A stretch of 64,000 nucleotides of DNA. It comes from Tunicatimonas sp964551335 (GTDB lineage: Bacteria > Bacteroidota > Bacteroidia > Cytophagales > Cyclobacteriaceae). How positions within the stretch are numbered: position 1 is the stretch's first letter; every line of letters starts with the position of its first letter. The notes under the pieces were generated by a model. The model was not told the DNA's origin. It searched no databases and saw only the letters and a program-made list of their open reading frames with translations. The DNA is taken from assembly GCA_964551335.1 (NCBI GenBank), contig CAZKCO010000038.1, forward strand, positions 5,730-69,729, written 5' to 3'. Positions 25,742 to 34,708 of the stretch are shown here, piece after piece. The position numbers and the translations under genes were made by a program.

Positions 25742-26962
25742 TCAGTTCGCAATAACTTGCTCGTTTCGCAGTATGGGTTGCCATTTGCCCGTCACGGCCA
25801 TTCTCCAAATCCATTCCAGGGGGCCGGTTAGAAAGTAACGGAGCCAAAGATGGCTGACCGCTATTTGTAAAGCAAAGAAAACCAAAGCGATAGGTAGGAT
25901 GACCGAAGGACCAATTTTTCCCAGTAGTCCTAGTCCCAAGCCATTAAAGAGCAAAACGGCAACTACTGATTGGAGAATGTAGTTTGTTAGTGTCATCTTA
26001 CCCACCGGAACAAAAATCTCTAAATAATTGCGCAAGGTAGCCAGTCGATAAAGTAAGATGAATCCACACAGATAAACCACAAATAGACCCACTGCATTCA
26101 TTCGATAGCCAAAGGAGTGTACGATCTGATAGGCAACCGGAGATTCATCTTTGGGAAAAGGGCTATAATAAAACATGATACTCCCCACGAAAAATACCAC
26201 TGTTCCAATTAACAATCCGTTCCGAATTTTCGGCAGGTACTCTTCGATATTTTTAAATAAATCTACTTTTCCGGCCCATAGTCCAAGGAAGAAAAACCCC
26301 AGAATGTTGGAAACATATCCCACAAAATACCAAGGGTTAGCGTAATGCAGGTGCTCAATCGCTGCGTTCATCTTTATTGTTTCCCAGTAAGAACCACTCA
26401 GAAAGGCCGCTTGAACCTGCTCCACAGTAAGTTTCCCTGGGATATTATGAGATAGTAACATGTCCAGGATACTCTCGGTAGCTGGTATTACAAACGCTAG
26501 AATAAAGCTTATACCAAGAATAGTTCGGCTATCCAGTCGATACAATACCAGTAGAAATAATCCAGCTACAAAGTACCAGCGTAAAATATCTCCCCACTGG
26601 ATTAAGTAAGCGTGAATTAATCCGATAGCCAGCATTACAAATAAACGTTTAATAAAATTCTTACGAAAAGAGATTCCTAAACGCTCCGCTTTTTTTATCT
26701 GAAAATAGAAGCCCAGCCCAAATAAAAAGGAGAATAACAGCCGGGATTTTAGCTTAAAAAGTAACAGACTAATTTTTGATATAAAATTATCAAGCTCAGG
26801 AAAAGGCAATGCCGCAAGTTGCTGCTCAAGAAAAAGGTCTGGGTACCCAGAGAATGCAGTAATAAAATGAGTCAGTAGTACGGTCAAGAGGGCAAACCCC
26901 CGCAAACCATCTACCACGGAAATTCGCTTGGATTTAGTGTGAGATAATGTCTGATCTGCCAT
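25742..26962 (-). CDS. DUF418-family membrane protein (YeiB-like)
   Basis: 406 residues with about ten membrane helices. It opens with RISVVDGLRGFALLTVLLTHF, the acyltransferase-3/heparan-acetyltransferase-like start shared by DUF418/YeiB proteins. It later has FGLGFYFQIKKAERLG, a central domain with PWYFVGYVSNILGFFFLGLWAGK, and a C-terminal VGKMTLTNYILQS and LGPLEWIWR-like segment (here TGPLEWIWRMAV). Members are thought to be transporters or acyltransferases, but no substrate is proven. It is divergent from zupT, with a 355-bp spacer that contains palindromes. Confidence 0.85.
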   Translation of the reverse strand: MADQTLSHTKSKRISVVDGLRGFALLTVLLTHFITAFSGYPDLFLEQQLAALPFPELDNFISKISLLLFKLKSRLLFSFLFGLGFYFQIKKAERLGISFRKNFIKRLFVMLAIGLIHAYLIQWGDILRWYFVAGLFLLVLYRLDSRTILGISFILAFVIPATESILDMLLSHNIPGKLTVEQVQAAFLSGSYWETIKMNAAIEHLHYANPWYFVGYVSNILGFFFLGLWAGKVDLFKNIEEYLPKIRNGLLIGTVVFFVGSIMFYYSPFPKDESPVAYQIVHSFGYRMNAVGLFVVYLCGFILLYRLATLRNYLEIFVPVGKMTLTNYILQSVVAVLLFNGLGLGLLGKIGPSVILPIALVFFALQIAVSHLWLRYFLTGPLEWIWRMAVTGKWQPILRNEQVIAN

Positions 26963-27084
26963 TTGGCTAAAAGTATAGGTTGTGGTCTAAAGTTTAGTAG
27001 TCTTCAATCACTACTTTGCTTAAAAAAGCATACAAAAATTTTACAAATAGTGCCGAACTAAGTAAAAAAAATTAAAAAAATACA

Positions 27085-27099
27085 GAACTAATTTAGTTC
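27085..27099. promoter_or_regulatory. Palindromic candidate operator GAACTAA-T-TTAGTTC
   Basis: A perfect 7+1+7 inverted repeat in the spacer between the DUF418 gene and zupT. A further half site GAACTAA lies 30 bp upstream at 27055-27061. Symmetry, location and a nearby metal-transporter gene fit a dimeric repressor site, possibly a metal-sensing DtxR/Fur-type regulator, but the regulator is unknown. Confidence 0.4.
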
Positions 27100-27297
27100 C
27101 GTTTAGAGAAAAATTTTTTACAAATTATTTCTTATGTCTGATGGAGGCTTGTCCTAATCAGTTGTGGAAAAAGAATAGAGATATAAATACAAAAAGTATA
27201 ATGAATCCAGTTGATCGCGAATTTCAGAAACAAAAAATAGGTAATTGAATCTATTGATAGCATTTTTTCGTAAATTAGATCGGTTTATAGAAAATAA

Positions 27298-27311
27298 TTA
27301 GATTAGTCTAA
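27298..27311. promoter_or_regulatory. Second small palindrome just before zupT
   Basis: TTAGA-TTAG-TCTAA is an inverted repeat ending 6 bp before the zupT ATG at 27318. It shares the TTAG/CTAA words of the 27085 palindrome and could be a repressor site overlapping the translation start. It may also be chance in AT-rich DNA. The rest of 26963-27317 is A/T-rich with no gene. Confidence 0.3.
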
Positions 27312-27317
27312 AAATAA

Positions 27318-28133
27318 ATGGATCAATCAAATCTTTGGGTAGCCTTTGGATTAACACTGTTTGCGGGATTATCTACCGGAATTGGAAGTGCGCTGGCATT
27401 TTTTACCAAAAACCAAAGTGCTCGTTTTTTATCAATATCAATGGGCTTGTCGGCGGGAGTAATGATTTACATTTCATTTGTAGAATTACTAGCGGGTGCT
27501 CAAGTTTCTTTAGTGGGCGAATATGGCCCAAAGTGGGGAAATTGGTATACAGTACTCGCTTTTTTTGGAGGAATTGGGCTGATTGGTGTTATTGATAAGT
27601 TTGTTCCTAATTACGAGAACCCTCACGAATTTCCGGAAGAAGAACCCGCTTTGCAGCTAGAACTCAAGCATCTTAAAAACCAGAAGCTCTTGCGGGTTGG
27701 TTTGTTTACCGCTCTAGCATTGGGTATCCATAATTTTCCCGAGGGGGTTGCTACTTTCCTGAGTGCTATGAAAGATGTATCACTCGGTATCCCGATTGCC
27801 ATTGCGGTGGCCATTCATAATATTCCGGAGGGTATAGCCGTATCGGTACCAGTGTATTACGCCACCGGAGACAAAAAGCGAGCCTTTGTGTACTCCTTTG
27901 CTTCTGGCTTAGCCGAACCAGTGGGAGCCCTGATTGGCTATTTGGTACTAATGCCGTTTATCAGTGAAACGATTTTTGGGATTTTGTTTGCGGGTATTGC
28001 CGGAATTATGGTATTTATTTCCTTGGACCAGCTCTTGCCAGCCGCTCACGCTTACGGCAAGCACCACCATGCCATCTACGGCCTCATCGCCGGTATGGCG
28101 ATTATGGCCGTAAGCCTATTATTGTTTATTTAG
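27318..28133 (+). CDS. zupT: ZIP-family divalent metal transporter ZupT
   Basis: 271 residues with eight membrane helices. The signature metal-binding motifs of helices IV and V are present: ALGIHNFPEGVATF and IAVAIHNIPEGIAVSVPV. A cytoplasmic acidic loop (PHEFPEEEPALQLE) separates helices III and IV. ZupT imports zinc and, less specifically, iron, manganese or cobalt across the inner membrane. Length matches the bacterial family. The ATG at 27318 sits beside palindromes that may be metal-responsive operators. Confidence 0.93.
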   Translation: MDQSNLWVAFGLTLFAGLSTGIGSALAFFTKNQSARFLSISMGLSAGVMIYISFVELLAGAQVSLVGEYGPKWGNWYTVLAFFGGIGLIGVIDKFVPNYENPHEFPEEEPALQLELKHLKNQKLLRVGLFTALALGIHNFPEGVATFLSAMKDVSLGIPIAIAVAIHNIPEGIAVSVPVYYATGDKKRAFVYSFASGLAEPVGALIGYLVLMPFISETIFGILFAGIAGIMVFISLDQLLPAAHAYGKHHHAIYGLIAGMAIMAVSLLLFI

Positions 28134-28228
28134 TCTTCAAATGATAATGTGATACAGTGCCTGGGATAAGTTTTAGTTACGTTTTTCAGAAAAAATATCG
28201 TTTTTACCTAAGTACCCAGTGCTTAATT

Positions 28229-29218
28229 TCATTCAGCTCGGGTAACCACTACGCTTTTTATAAACTGAATAGCTCGCGACTCTGACCAAAAATTGCTGCC
28301 AGCAGTGTAACGTCGTGGCATGAATCCGCAGTGCCCCCCAGCGTATGGGGCCTGAAAGTAGAGCCACGCACTGGTCTCTTCTTCATCGGTTAAATAACAT
28401 TCTTCCGCTAGAAACGGATCGTTTTTGGCATTAACAACCAACGTAGGAACCCGAATTGACTGAAGAAAACGAATACTACTACACTGCTGATAGTAATCAG
28501 CAGCATTTCTAAAACCGTGTAGGGGAGCCGTATAATAGTCGTCAAAATCTTCCAGCGTTCGGATATTGGGTAAAAATTCAGCGCTAATCTTGTCGGGCAT
28601 AATTGCCTCTTTGGATTTTATCTTTTTTTTCAAGTTCCGTAAAAACCGCTTACTGTAGATAAAATTCTGAGGTTGGGCAATCTTGCGAGAGCAGGCCTGT
28701 AAGTCAAGCGGTACGGAAAATACCACTGCGGCGGAAATAGTATCTTGCGCAGCTTCTCCTTGTTCACCCAGATACTTGAGCGTTAAGTTGCCGCCCAGAC
28801 TAAATCCGATCAAGATGATGGACCGGTATTCAGAATGGTTACAGATGTGGTTGACTAAAAAGTGTAAATCCGGAGTAGCCCCGCTGTGGTAGAAGCGGTA
28901 AGTCTGGTTTACTTCACCACCGCAGCCCCGGAAATTCCAGGCGAGGGCATCAAAACCTTCCCGATTAAATGCACGAACCATCCCCAGGATGTAGGAGCGG
29001 TAACTATCACCCTCCAAGCCGTGAGAGACCACCACCAGGGTATCCGAGCCAACCTTTGACCAGTCCAGCAATAAAAAATCACCATCCTCGGTCGGAAGGC
29101 GCTGCCGCTGATAGTCCACTCCGGTAACTCTGCGGAACAGAGAAGGAATAATGGTCTGGAAGTGACCATTAAACAGATAGGAGGGGGGATAATAGTCAGA
29201 ACTTTGTATTAAAGGCAT
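28229..29218 (-). CDS. YheT-family alpha/beta hydrolase
   Basis: 329 residues. The COG0429/YheT pattern is clear: YPPSYLFNGHFQTIIPSLFRR at the start, VVSHGLEGDSYRSYILGM, NFRGCGGEVN, the nucleophile elbow GFSLGGNLTLKYLGE and a late NAKNDPFLAEEC segment. The catalytic Ser is in GFSLGG; Asp and His follow in NDPF and GGHCGFM. The family acts on ester bonds with unclear substrates. It stands alone, convergent with zupT and divergent from the MscS gene. Confidence 0.88.
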   Translation of the reverse strand: MPLIQSSDYYPPSYLFNGHFQTIIPSLFRRVTGVDYQRQRLPTEDGDFLLLDWSKVGSDTLVVVSHGLEGDSYRSYILGMVRAFNREGFDALAWNFRGCGGEVNQTYRFYHSGATPDLHFLVNHICNHSEYRSIILIGFSLGGNLTLKYLGEQGEAAQDTISAAVVFSVPLDLQACSRKIAQPQNFIYSKRFLRNLKKKIKSKEAIMPDKISAEFLPNIRTLEDFDDYYTAPLHGFRNAADYYQQCSSIRFLQSIRVPTLVVNAKNDPFLAEECYLTDEEETSAWLYFQAPYAGGHCGFMPRRYTAGSNFWSESRAIQFIKSVVVTRAE

Positions 29219-29281
29219 TTACTTTGAGGGTTGTAGCTGTGAAACTAATACATCTCTGAGAAGAAGCTTTTCAAAATCTTC

Positions 29282-29289
29282 TATATTTG
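29282..29289 (+). promoter_or_regulatory. Candidate Bacteroidota -7 box (TATATTTG)
   Basis: Matches TAnnTTTG and lies 19 bp before the MscS start. A matching -33 TTG element is not evident, so this is tentative. Confidence 0.3.
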
Positions 29290-29307
29290 ACATGACGATT
29301 TTTGAAA

Positions 29308-30408
29308 ATGAAAGACTATATCACGAAGCTAAGGGAATTGTTAATTCAGATAAATCAAAGTGATCCATTTTTATGGGCATTATTTCTTTTCATTCTAAGT
29401 ATATTAATAGGGTTTCTTCTCCGTTTTGCTTTTTATCACTTTTTAAAGTCATACGCTAAACGTGAAAAGTCTAAATTCGTCAAATCGGCCTTATTTCATT
29501 TGGATAAAAGAACCATGTTGTTCTTTCCAATACTGGTGTTTTGGGCGCTGCAGACAGCAATTGATTTACCCGAGCCTTACGATACAATATTATACAAGAT
29601 AACCCAAGCCGTTTTGTTGCTGAATTTCGGATGGTTACTTCTTAAACTTTTAGACGTAATAGAGGATTTAGCGCACGAATACTATCAGGAAGAACTTCAT
29701 GATTACATCAAAGAGCGTAAAGTTCGAACCCAGATTGAATTTTTCAAACGAGTAACGGGAGTGCTAATAGTATTAATTGTCATTGCTTCAGTTCTAATGA
29801 CTTTTGATGGGGTACGCAAGATTGGAACCACCTTGCTGACTTCAGCCGGTGTGGCCGGTATTATTATTGGCGTAGCAGCTCAGAAAACATTGGCTAATGT
29901 AATTGCCGGAATACAAATCGGATTTACCCAACCGATCAAAATAGACGATTCAGTTATTGTAGAGAACGAATGGGGGACTATTGAAGAAATTACCCTGACT
30001 TACGTTGTAGTGCGGGTGTGGGATAAAAGAAGGATCGTGTTACCTATTACTTATTTTGTTGAACGGCCATTTCAGAATTGGACTCGTTCTTCGGCTGAGC
30101 TGTTAGGTACTATCATGTTATACGTGGATTATAGCCTACCTATTGACAGCCTAAGAGATCAACTAAGTAAAATTCTGGCTGAGGAGCAGTTATGGGATCA
30201 GCAGGCCAGTGTCGTTCAAGTAATAGATACTACGGAGCGAACTATGGTGCTGCGTGTGCTGATAAGTTCCGACAGTGCTCCGAATACCTGGAACCTACGG
30301 TGCTCGGTTCGTGAAAAACTGATAAATTACATTCAAGATCATCATCCGGAGGCTTTGCCTAAAAATCGTCTAATCCTCTCAAATCCTACTGAAAACAACC
30401 TACAATAG
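29308..30408 (+). CDS. MscS-family mechanosensitive ion channel
   Basis: About 366 residues from ATG 29308 (MKDYITKL); a TTG two codons upstream is also possible. Membrane helices at about 18-42, 70-90 and 95-115 lead into the pore-lining helix (about 165-205), with GTTLLTSAGVAGIIIGVAAQKTLANVIAGIQIG. This is the MscS TM3 pattern with its small-residue face. QPIKIDDSVIVENEWGTIEEITLTYVVVRVWDKRRIVLP is the beta domain. MscS-like channels release solutes after osmotic downshock. A Kv-type channel gene follows 27 bp downstream in the same direction, so the two may be co-transcribed. Confidence 0.92.
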   Translation: MKDYITKLRELLIQINQSDPFLWALFLFILSILIGFLLRFAFYHFLKSYAKREKSKFVKSALFHLDKRTMLFFPILVFWALQTAIDLPEPYDTILYKITQAVLLLNFGWLLLKLLDVIEDLAHEYYQEELHDYIKERKVRTQIEFFKRVTGVLIVLIVIASVLMTFDGVRKIGTTLLTSAGVAGIIIGVAAQKTLANVIAGIQIGFTQPIKIDDSVIVENEWGTIEEITLTYVVVRVWDKRRIVLPITYFVERPFQNWTRSSAELLGTIMLYVDYSLPIDSLRDQLSKILAEEQLWDQQASVVQVIDTTERTMVLRVLISSDSAPNTWNLRCSVREKLINYIQDHHPEALPKNRLILSNPTENNLQ

Positions 30409-30435
30409 ATTGAGAGAAAACAGCTTACAGGTTCC

Positions 30436-31293
30436 ATGATTTCTAAAGATAAGTTATACCGTATAATATTTGAGTCCGACACTCCGTCAGGGAAAGCCTT
30501 CGACGTGGCTTTACTAATTGCCATTCTGTTGAGTATCTTACTGGTGATGCTGGAAAGTGTACAGCAGTATAGCGAGCGTTACGGAAATTTTATCAAACAT
30601 GGTGAATATGTATTTACTGCCCTATTTACTATTGAATACATTGTCCGAATCTACTGTGCTCGCCGCCGCTGGAAATACATTACCAGTTTTTATGGTATTA
30701 TTGATCTGGTATCTATTTTACCTACATTTCTAAGCATATTGGTAGAGGGGTCTCAATATGCCTTGGTAATCCGGGGGTTGCGGCTGCTGCGGGTATTTAG
30801 AGTATTGAAACTGACCCATTTCCTGGGTGAAGCCGAAGTGCTGCGAAGGGCACTTAGACAGAGTTTTGCAAAAATAATCGTATTTATTGGGGCCGTTATC
30901 GTACTTATTTTCATTGTAGGTTCTTCCATGTATCTGATTGAAGGGCCTGAAAATGGATTTACGAGTATTCCGGTTAGCGTATATTGGGCGATTGTGACAC
31001 TCACCACGGTGGGTTACGGTGATATTGCTCCCCAAACGGTGGCCGGCCAAACTCTGGCGTCAATCGTAATGATACTGGGTTACGGGATTATTGCGGTACC
31101 TACCGGTATCGTTTCAGTAGAGCTCTCCCGAGCCGATACTGACCATTTGGCCCACGGCGAGCGAGTGAGGAAAGAGACAGCTGACTGGTTATCGTCAGGA
31201 CGAAAAAAGAAGCACTGTGCCACCCAGCCAATGCAGTGGGAGCGAGTAGAAGGAGCGAATCTCAATAAGCCAGGAGTGAAAATTCAAAATTAG
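30436..31293 (+). CDS. Voltage-gated potassium channel (Kv type)
   Basis: 285 residues, six membrane helices. The S4-like segment RGLRLLRVFRVLKLTHFLGEAEVLRRAL carries regularly spaced arginines. The pore has the selectivity filter TLTTVGYGDIAP followed by the S6 helix IVMILGYGIIAVPTGIV. A short cytoplasmic tail is polar. The last residues PGVKIQN and the stop are encoded by the left arm of an inverted 7-nt-period repeat (31273 onward), so the tail may have been changed by that repeat. Co-directional with the MscS gene. Confidence 0.9.
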   Translation: MISKDKLYRIIFESDTPSGKAFDVALLIAILLSILLVMLESVQQYSERYGNFIKHGEYVFTALFTIEYIVRIYCARRRWKYITSFYGIIDLVSILPTFLSILVEGSQYALVIRGLRLLRVFRVLKLTHFLGEAEVLRRALRQSFAKIIVFIGAVIVLIFIVGSSMYLIEGPENGFTSIPVSVYWAIVTLTTVGYGDIAPQTVAGQTLASIVMILGYGIIAVPTGIVSVELSRADTDHLAHGERVRKETADWLSSGRKKKHCATQPMQWERVEGANLNKPGVKIQN

Positions 31294-31500
31294 GGCTTAA
31301 AGCTATTTTTTTAGGGGGTTCCTACTGGTTTCTTGATTTAGAAGAAATTCTTTTCTTATTTTAGCGGTTTATTCGATAGTTATGACAACTCATTATCTTT
31401 TCTTGCTTCCTGAGCGTCGGAATAGGCCTGGATTTTTCAGGCGCAGCTTCGTCTAATTCCCCCAATAACCCCTATTTCTGTCGTAACTTTTCACTCCCCA
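31273..31500. repeat. Inverted 7-nt-period arms flanking the channel/arginine-operon spacer
   Basis: GGAGTGAAAA (31273-31282) is exactly complementary to TTTTCACTCC (31488-31497). The left arm continues as heptads GGAGTGA, AAATTCA, AAATTAG; the right arm reads CACTCCC, CACTTTC. The left arm supplies the last codons of the channel gene and the right arm ends just before the GNAT ATG at 31506. About 205 bp between the arms hold no gene. Confidence 0.55.
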
Positions 31501-31505
31501 CTTTC

Positions 31506-32162
31506 ATGAAATTTACCATTACCGTGGCCACTCTGGCTCACGAACAATACGCCGAAGAAATTAGTACATTAATTCAAGAAGCGGCAGTTGCTCGAGGAAC
31601 CGGTATCGCCAAACGTCCTCCCGAATACATTCGTCGTAAAATGCAAGAAGGAAAGGCGATCATTGCGCTTCAGGGCGATCAGGTGGCGGGCTTTTGTTAT
31701 ATTGAAACCTGGGGGCATCGTAAATTTATTGCTAATTCCGGATTGATCGTCCATCCTGATTTTCGGAAACACGGGCTAGCCAAGCAAATAAAAAAGGAAG
31801 CTTTCAAGCTGTCAAGAATGAAATATCCGAATGCCAAACTATTTGGAATAACTACCAGTTTGGCCGTGATGAAAATTAACTCTGACCTCGGTTACCGACC
31901 GGTAACATTCTCTGAACTAACCACCGACGAAGATTTTTGGAAAGGTTGCCAAAGTTGTCCGAATTACGATATTTTGATGCGTAACGAACGCCGCAATTGT
32001 TTATGTACGGGCATGCTATACGATCCTAAAGAAAAGGAGAGTAAGAAATGGAATGTTCGTAGCCAGATAAAAAAGTACGAACGCTGGCTGCGTTTGAAAC
32101 GGGAAGCTTTCCTAAAAAAGAAACAACCGATAGTGAAATTTAACCTATTTACAAGATCATGA
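31506..32162 (+). CDS. GNAT-family N-acyltransferase of the arginine operon (probable N-acylglutamate synthase)
   Basis: 218 residues. The GNAT fold is seen in VAGFCYIETWGHRKFIANSGLIVHPDFRKHGLAKQIKKEAF, with the acyl-CoA loop RKHGLA. A later Cys group (GCQSCPNYD and NCLC) may bind metal or be structural. The C-terminal tail is strongly basic. Its stop overlaps the argG ATG by 4 bp. In Bacteroidota this gene position is taken by an enzyme that starts arginine synthesis by acylating glutamate (ArgA-like or N-succinylglutamate synthase). That role is inferred from context and family knowledge, since the activity cannot be read from sequence alone. Confidence 0.8.
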   Translation: MKFTITVATLAHEQYAEEISTLIQEAAVARGTGIAKRPPEYIRRKMQEGKAIIALQGDQVAGFCYIETWGHRKFIANSGLIVHPDFRKHGLAKQIKKEAFKLSRMKYPNAKLFGITTSLAVMKINSDLGYRPVTFSELTTDEDFWKGCQSCPNYDILMRNERRNCLCTGMLYDPKEKESKKWNVRSQIKKYERWLRLKREAFLKKKQPIVKFNLFTRS

Positions 32163-33367
32163 GCAACGAACAGGGGGATCAGCAACCTAGCGTAGTGCTC
32201 GCCTTCAGTGGCGGACTGGATACTTCGTATTGTGTAGTTTATTTGCGGGAGCAAGGCTACCGAGTACATGCCGTTACGGTAAATACGGGTGGTTTTGATG
32301 AAGAACAATTGGTTGACTTGAAGAAGCGAGCGCTGGAGCTGGGCGCTGAACAGTTTGTGGTACTGGACGAGACGAAACGCTTCTACAAAAAGTGTCTGCG
32401 CTATCTGATCTACGGCAATGTGCTACGTAACCATACTTATCCGCTTTCGGTAAGTGCCGAACGAGTTTTTCAGGCTTTGGCCATCGTGCAGTATTCTCAA
32501 GATAATGGAGCCGACTACGTGGCCCATGGCAGTACCGGAGCAGGAAACGATCAGGTTAGATTTGATTTAGCCTTCCGTATTTTAGCCCCTAATATTGGAA
32601 TAATTACTCCTATCCGCGACCAGCAGTTGAGTCGGCAGCAGGAAGTGGAGTTTCTAAAGGATCACGGAATTGACTGGTCGTGGGAAAAGGCTAAATATTC
32701 TATTAACCAAGGTATTTGGGGAACTTCAGTGGGTGGACAGGAAACGCTAACTTCCGGACAAGCTCTACCGGAAGAAGCCTATCCCAGCCAGTTGAAAGAA
32801 ACCGAATCCAAGAAAATTAGCCTGGGTTTTGAAAAGGGTGAGTTGGAAACACTGAATGGCATTAGCTACGATCATCCCATTGAAATAATTCAGGAGCTAC
32901 AAAATCTATCCGCACCTTACGCTATCGGACGAGATATTCACGTGGGAGATACTATTGTAGGCATAAAAGGACGGGTTGGGTTTGAAGCCGCTGCTCCGCT
33001 GATTATCATTCATGCGCATCAACTACTGGAAAAACACCTACTTACTAAGTGGCAACTATACTGGAAAGACCAATTGGCTACCTGGTACGGAATGATGGTT
33101 CACGAAGGACAGTTTCTCGATCCGGTGATGCGCAACCTGGAGACCTTCTTGAAAGATACTCAGAAACTAGTTACCGGAGAAGTATACATACAACTTCATC
33201 CTTACCGCTACGAACTGTTGGGAATTAAGTCCCAACATGATCTAATGTCTTCTAAATTTGGCGACTACGGTGAGGCCAACAAAGCCTGGACTGGCGAGGA
33301 TGTAAAAGGGTTCACCAACATAGCTGCCAATGCTACCAAGATTTGGTACGCTGTAAATCGTAAGTAA
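32159..33367 (+). CDS. argG: Argininosuccinate synthase
   Basis: 402 residues; joins citrulline and aspartate with ATP to make argininosuccinate. The ATP-pyrophosphatase P-loop is VVLAFSGGLDTSYCVVYL. VAHGSTGAGNDQVRFDLAF is the citrulline/aspartate-binding segment, and TPIRDQQLSRQQEVEFLKDHG is typical. Length is normal. It begins inside the GNAT gene (ATGA) and is followed after 1 bp by argC, so all three form a tight arginine operon. Confidence 0.97.
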   Translation: MSNEQGDQQPSVVLAFSGGLDTSYCVVYLREQGYRVHAVTVNTGGFDEEQLVDLKKRALELGAEQFVVLDETKRFYKKCLRYLIYGNVLRNHTYPLSVSAERVFQALAIVQYSQDNGADYVAHGSTGAGNDQVRFDLAFRILAPNIGIITPIRDQQLSRQQEVEFLKDHGIDWSWEKAKYSINQGIWGTSVGGQETLTSGQALPEEAYPSQLKETESKKISLGFEKGELETLNGISYDHPIEIIQELQNLSAPYAIGRDIHVGDTIVGIKGRVGFEAAAPLIIIHAHQLLEKHLLTKWQLYWKDQLATWYGMMVHEGQFLDPVMRNLETFLKDTQKLVTGEVYIQLHPYRYELLGIKSQHDLMSSKFGDYGEANKAWTGEDVKGFTNIAANATKIWYAVNRK

Positions 33368-33368
33368 A

Positions 33369-34343
33369 GTGACTAAAGCTACCATCGGAATTGTAGGCGG
33401 TGCTGGATATACCGCCGGAGAGTTACTACGAATTCTCATCAATCACCCAAATGCTGAGATTGGCTGGGTGCATAGCCAGAGCCAGACGGAAAAACCTATT
33501 GCATTCGTACACCAGGACCTGCTGGGAGAAACTGAACTAGCGTTCACCAGTACGCTGAATTGGTCGGCCATTGATATTTTGTTTTTGTGTGGCGGTCACG
33601 GTGCTTCTCAAACTTTTCTACAACAGCACGATGTACCCGAATCTATCAAAATCATAGATCTGAGTCAGGATTTCCGAATGGAAAGCCCGACCCATAGTTT
33701 TGTCTACGGATTGCCGGAACTAAATAAAAACCAGATAAGAGAGGCTAACAAAATTGCGAATCCGGGTTGTTTTGCCACCTGTATTCAACTAGGCCTATTG
33801 CCACTGGCGCAGGCCGGGCTACTTACTGACGACATACACGTTCACGCAATTACTGGTTCTACCGGAGCGGGGCAGCAACCTACGGCTACGTCTCATTTTA
33901 GCTGGCGCAATAATAACATTTCTATCTATAAAGCCTTTCGCCATCAACACCTGCGGGAGATTCGTCAGAGTTTAATAGGATTGCAGCCCAATTATTCGGC
34001 CAAACTGAATTTTTTGCCCGTTCGGGGCAACTTTACCCGGGGCATATTCGCCAGTTTATACACCATAGTTGAGGCTTCTTTGTCCCAAACTCAAGAGATT
34101 TACCAACAGTTTTACCAGGATTCACCCTTTGTGCATCTGACCGATACCAACCCCCATCTGAAACAGGTAGTGAATACCAATAAGGGGATCGTTTATCTGG
34201 AGAAACACGATGACACACTGTTGGTGATCAGTATGATTGACAACCTTCTCAAAGGTGCATCCGGTCAGGCCGTACAAAATCTGAACCTAATGATGGGGTG
34301 GGAGGAAACTGCCGGTCTTAATCTCAAGAGCAGCCTGTTCTAA
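33369..34343 (+). CDS. argC: N-acetyl-gamma-glutamyl-phosphate reductase
   Basis: 324 residues from a GTG start at 33369, 1 bp after argG. The NADP fold is IGIVGGAGYTAGELLRILINHP. The catalytic Cys is in KIANPGCFATCIQLGLLPL. AITGSTGAGQQPTATSHFSWRNNN and the late NLLKGASGQAVQNLN complete the family pattern. It reduces the acyl-glutamyl phosphate to the semialdehyde. In Bacteroidota the acyl group may be succinyl instead of acetyl. No further arg genes follow here. Confidence 0.95.
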   Translation: MTKATIGIVGGAGYTAGELLRILINHPNAEIGWVHSQSQTEKPIAFVHQDLLGETELAFTSTLNWSAIDILFLCGGHGASQTFLQQHDVPESIKIIDLSQDFRMESPTHSFVYGLPELNKNQIREANKIANPGCFATCIQLGLLPLAQAGLLTDDIHVHAITGSTGAGQQPTATSHFSWRNNNISIYKAFRHQHLREIRQSLIGLQPNYSAKLNFLPVRGNFTRGIFASLYTIVEASLSQTQEIYQQFYQDSPFVHLTDTNPHLKQVVNTNKGIVYLEKHDDTLLVISMIDNLLKGASGQAVQNLNLMMGWEETAGLNLKSSLF

Positions 34344-34358
34344 AGTTGATCAAAGCAA

Positions 34359-34580
34359 TTAGGCAATTACTTTTTGATTAGGTCGTAGTATTATCCACCC
34401 AATGACGGTCAACGGCCAAGCGGTAAAACCTACTAGTGCTGTCACTAGCAAACTCATAGTTCCGCTAAGACCTCGCTTTTTGGCATCACGGTACACCCAA
34501 ATGAGACTTCCTACCCAAAGTATAGCAGCAATTCCCAGTAAAACTAATACAGCTATTCCGGCATCTTCGTAAAATTCCAT
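34359..34580 (-). CDS. Small two-helix membrane protein
   Basis: 73 residues from ATG 34580 (MEFYEDAGIAVLVL); a longer version from 34628 would add an unlikely leader. Two hydrophobic helices (about 8-28 and 41-64) surround VYRDAKKRGLSGT. The WVYRDAKKRG and WPLTVIGWIILRP features are like the small PLDc_N-type or 'phospholipase D-like, N-terminal' membrane proteins, but there is no catalytic domain. Function unknown. Convergent with argC. Confidence 0.6.
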   Translation of the reverse strand: MEFYEDAGIAVLVLLGIAAILWVGSLIWVYRDAKKRGLSGTMSLLVTALVGFTAWPLTVIGWIILRPNQKVIA

Positions 34581-34708
34581 AGTCGAAAAAATTAAAATCA
34601 AAAAATGAATCTTCTTATTGTTAACCACGCTAAATCTAACTTGTTTAGAAGACAGAGATACACCATTTAAACGGGATTTTTCGTTATATATAGCAACTTT
34701 CTACTTTG

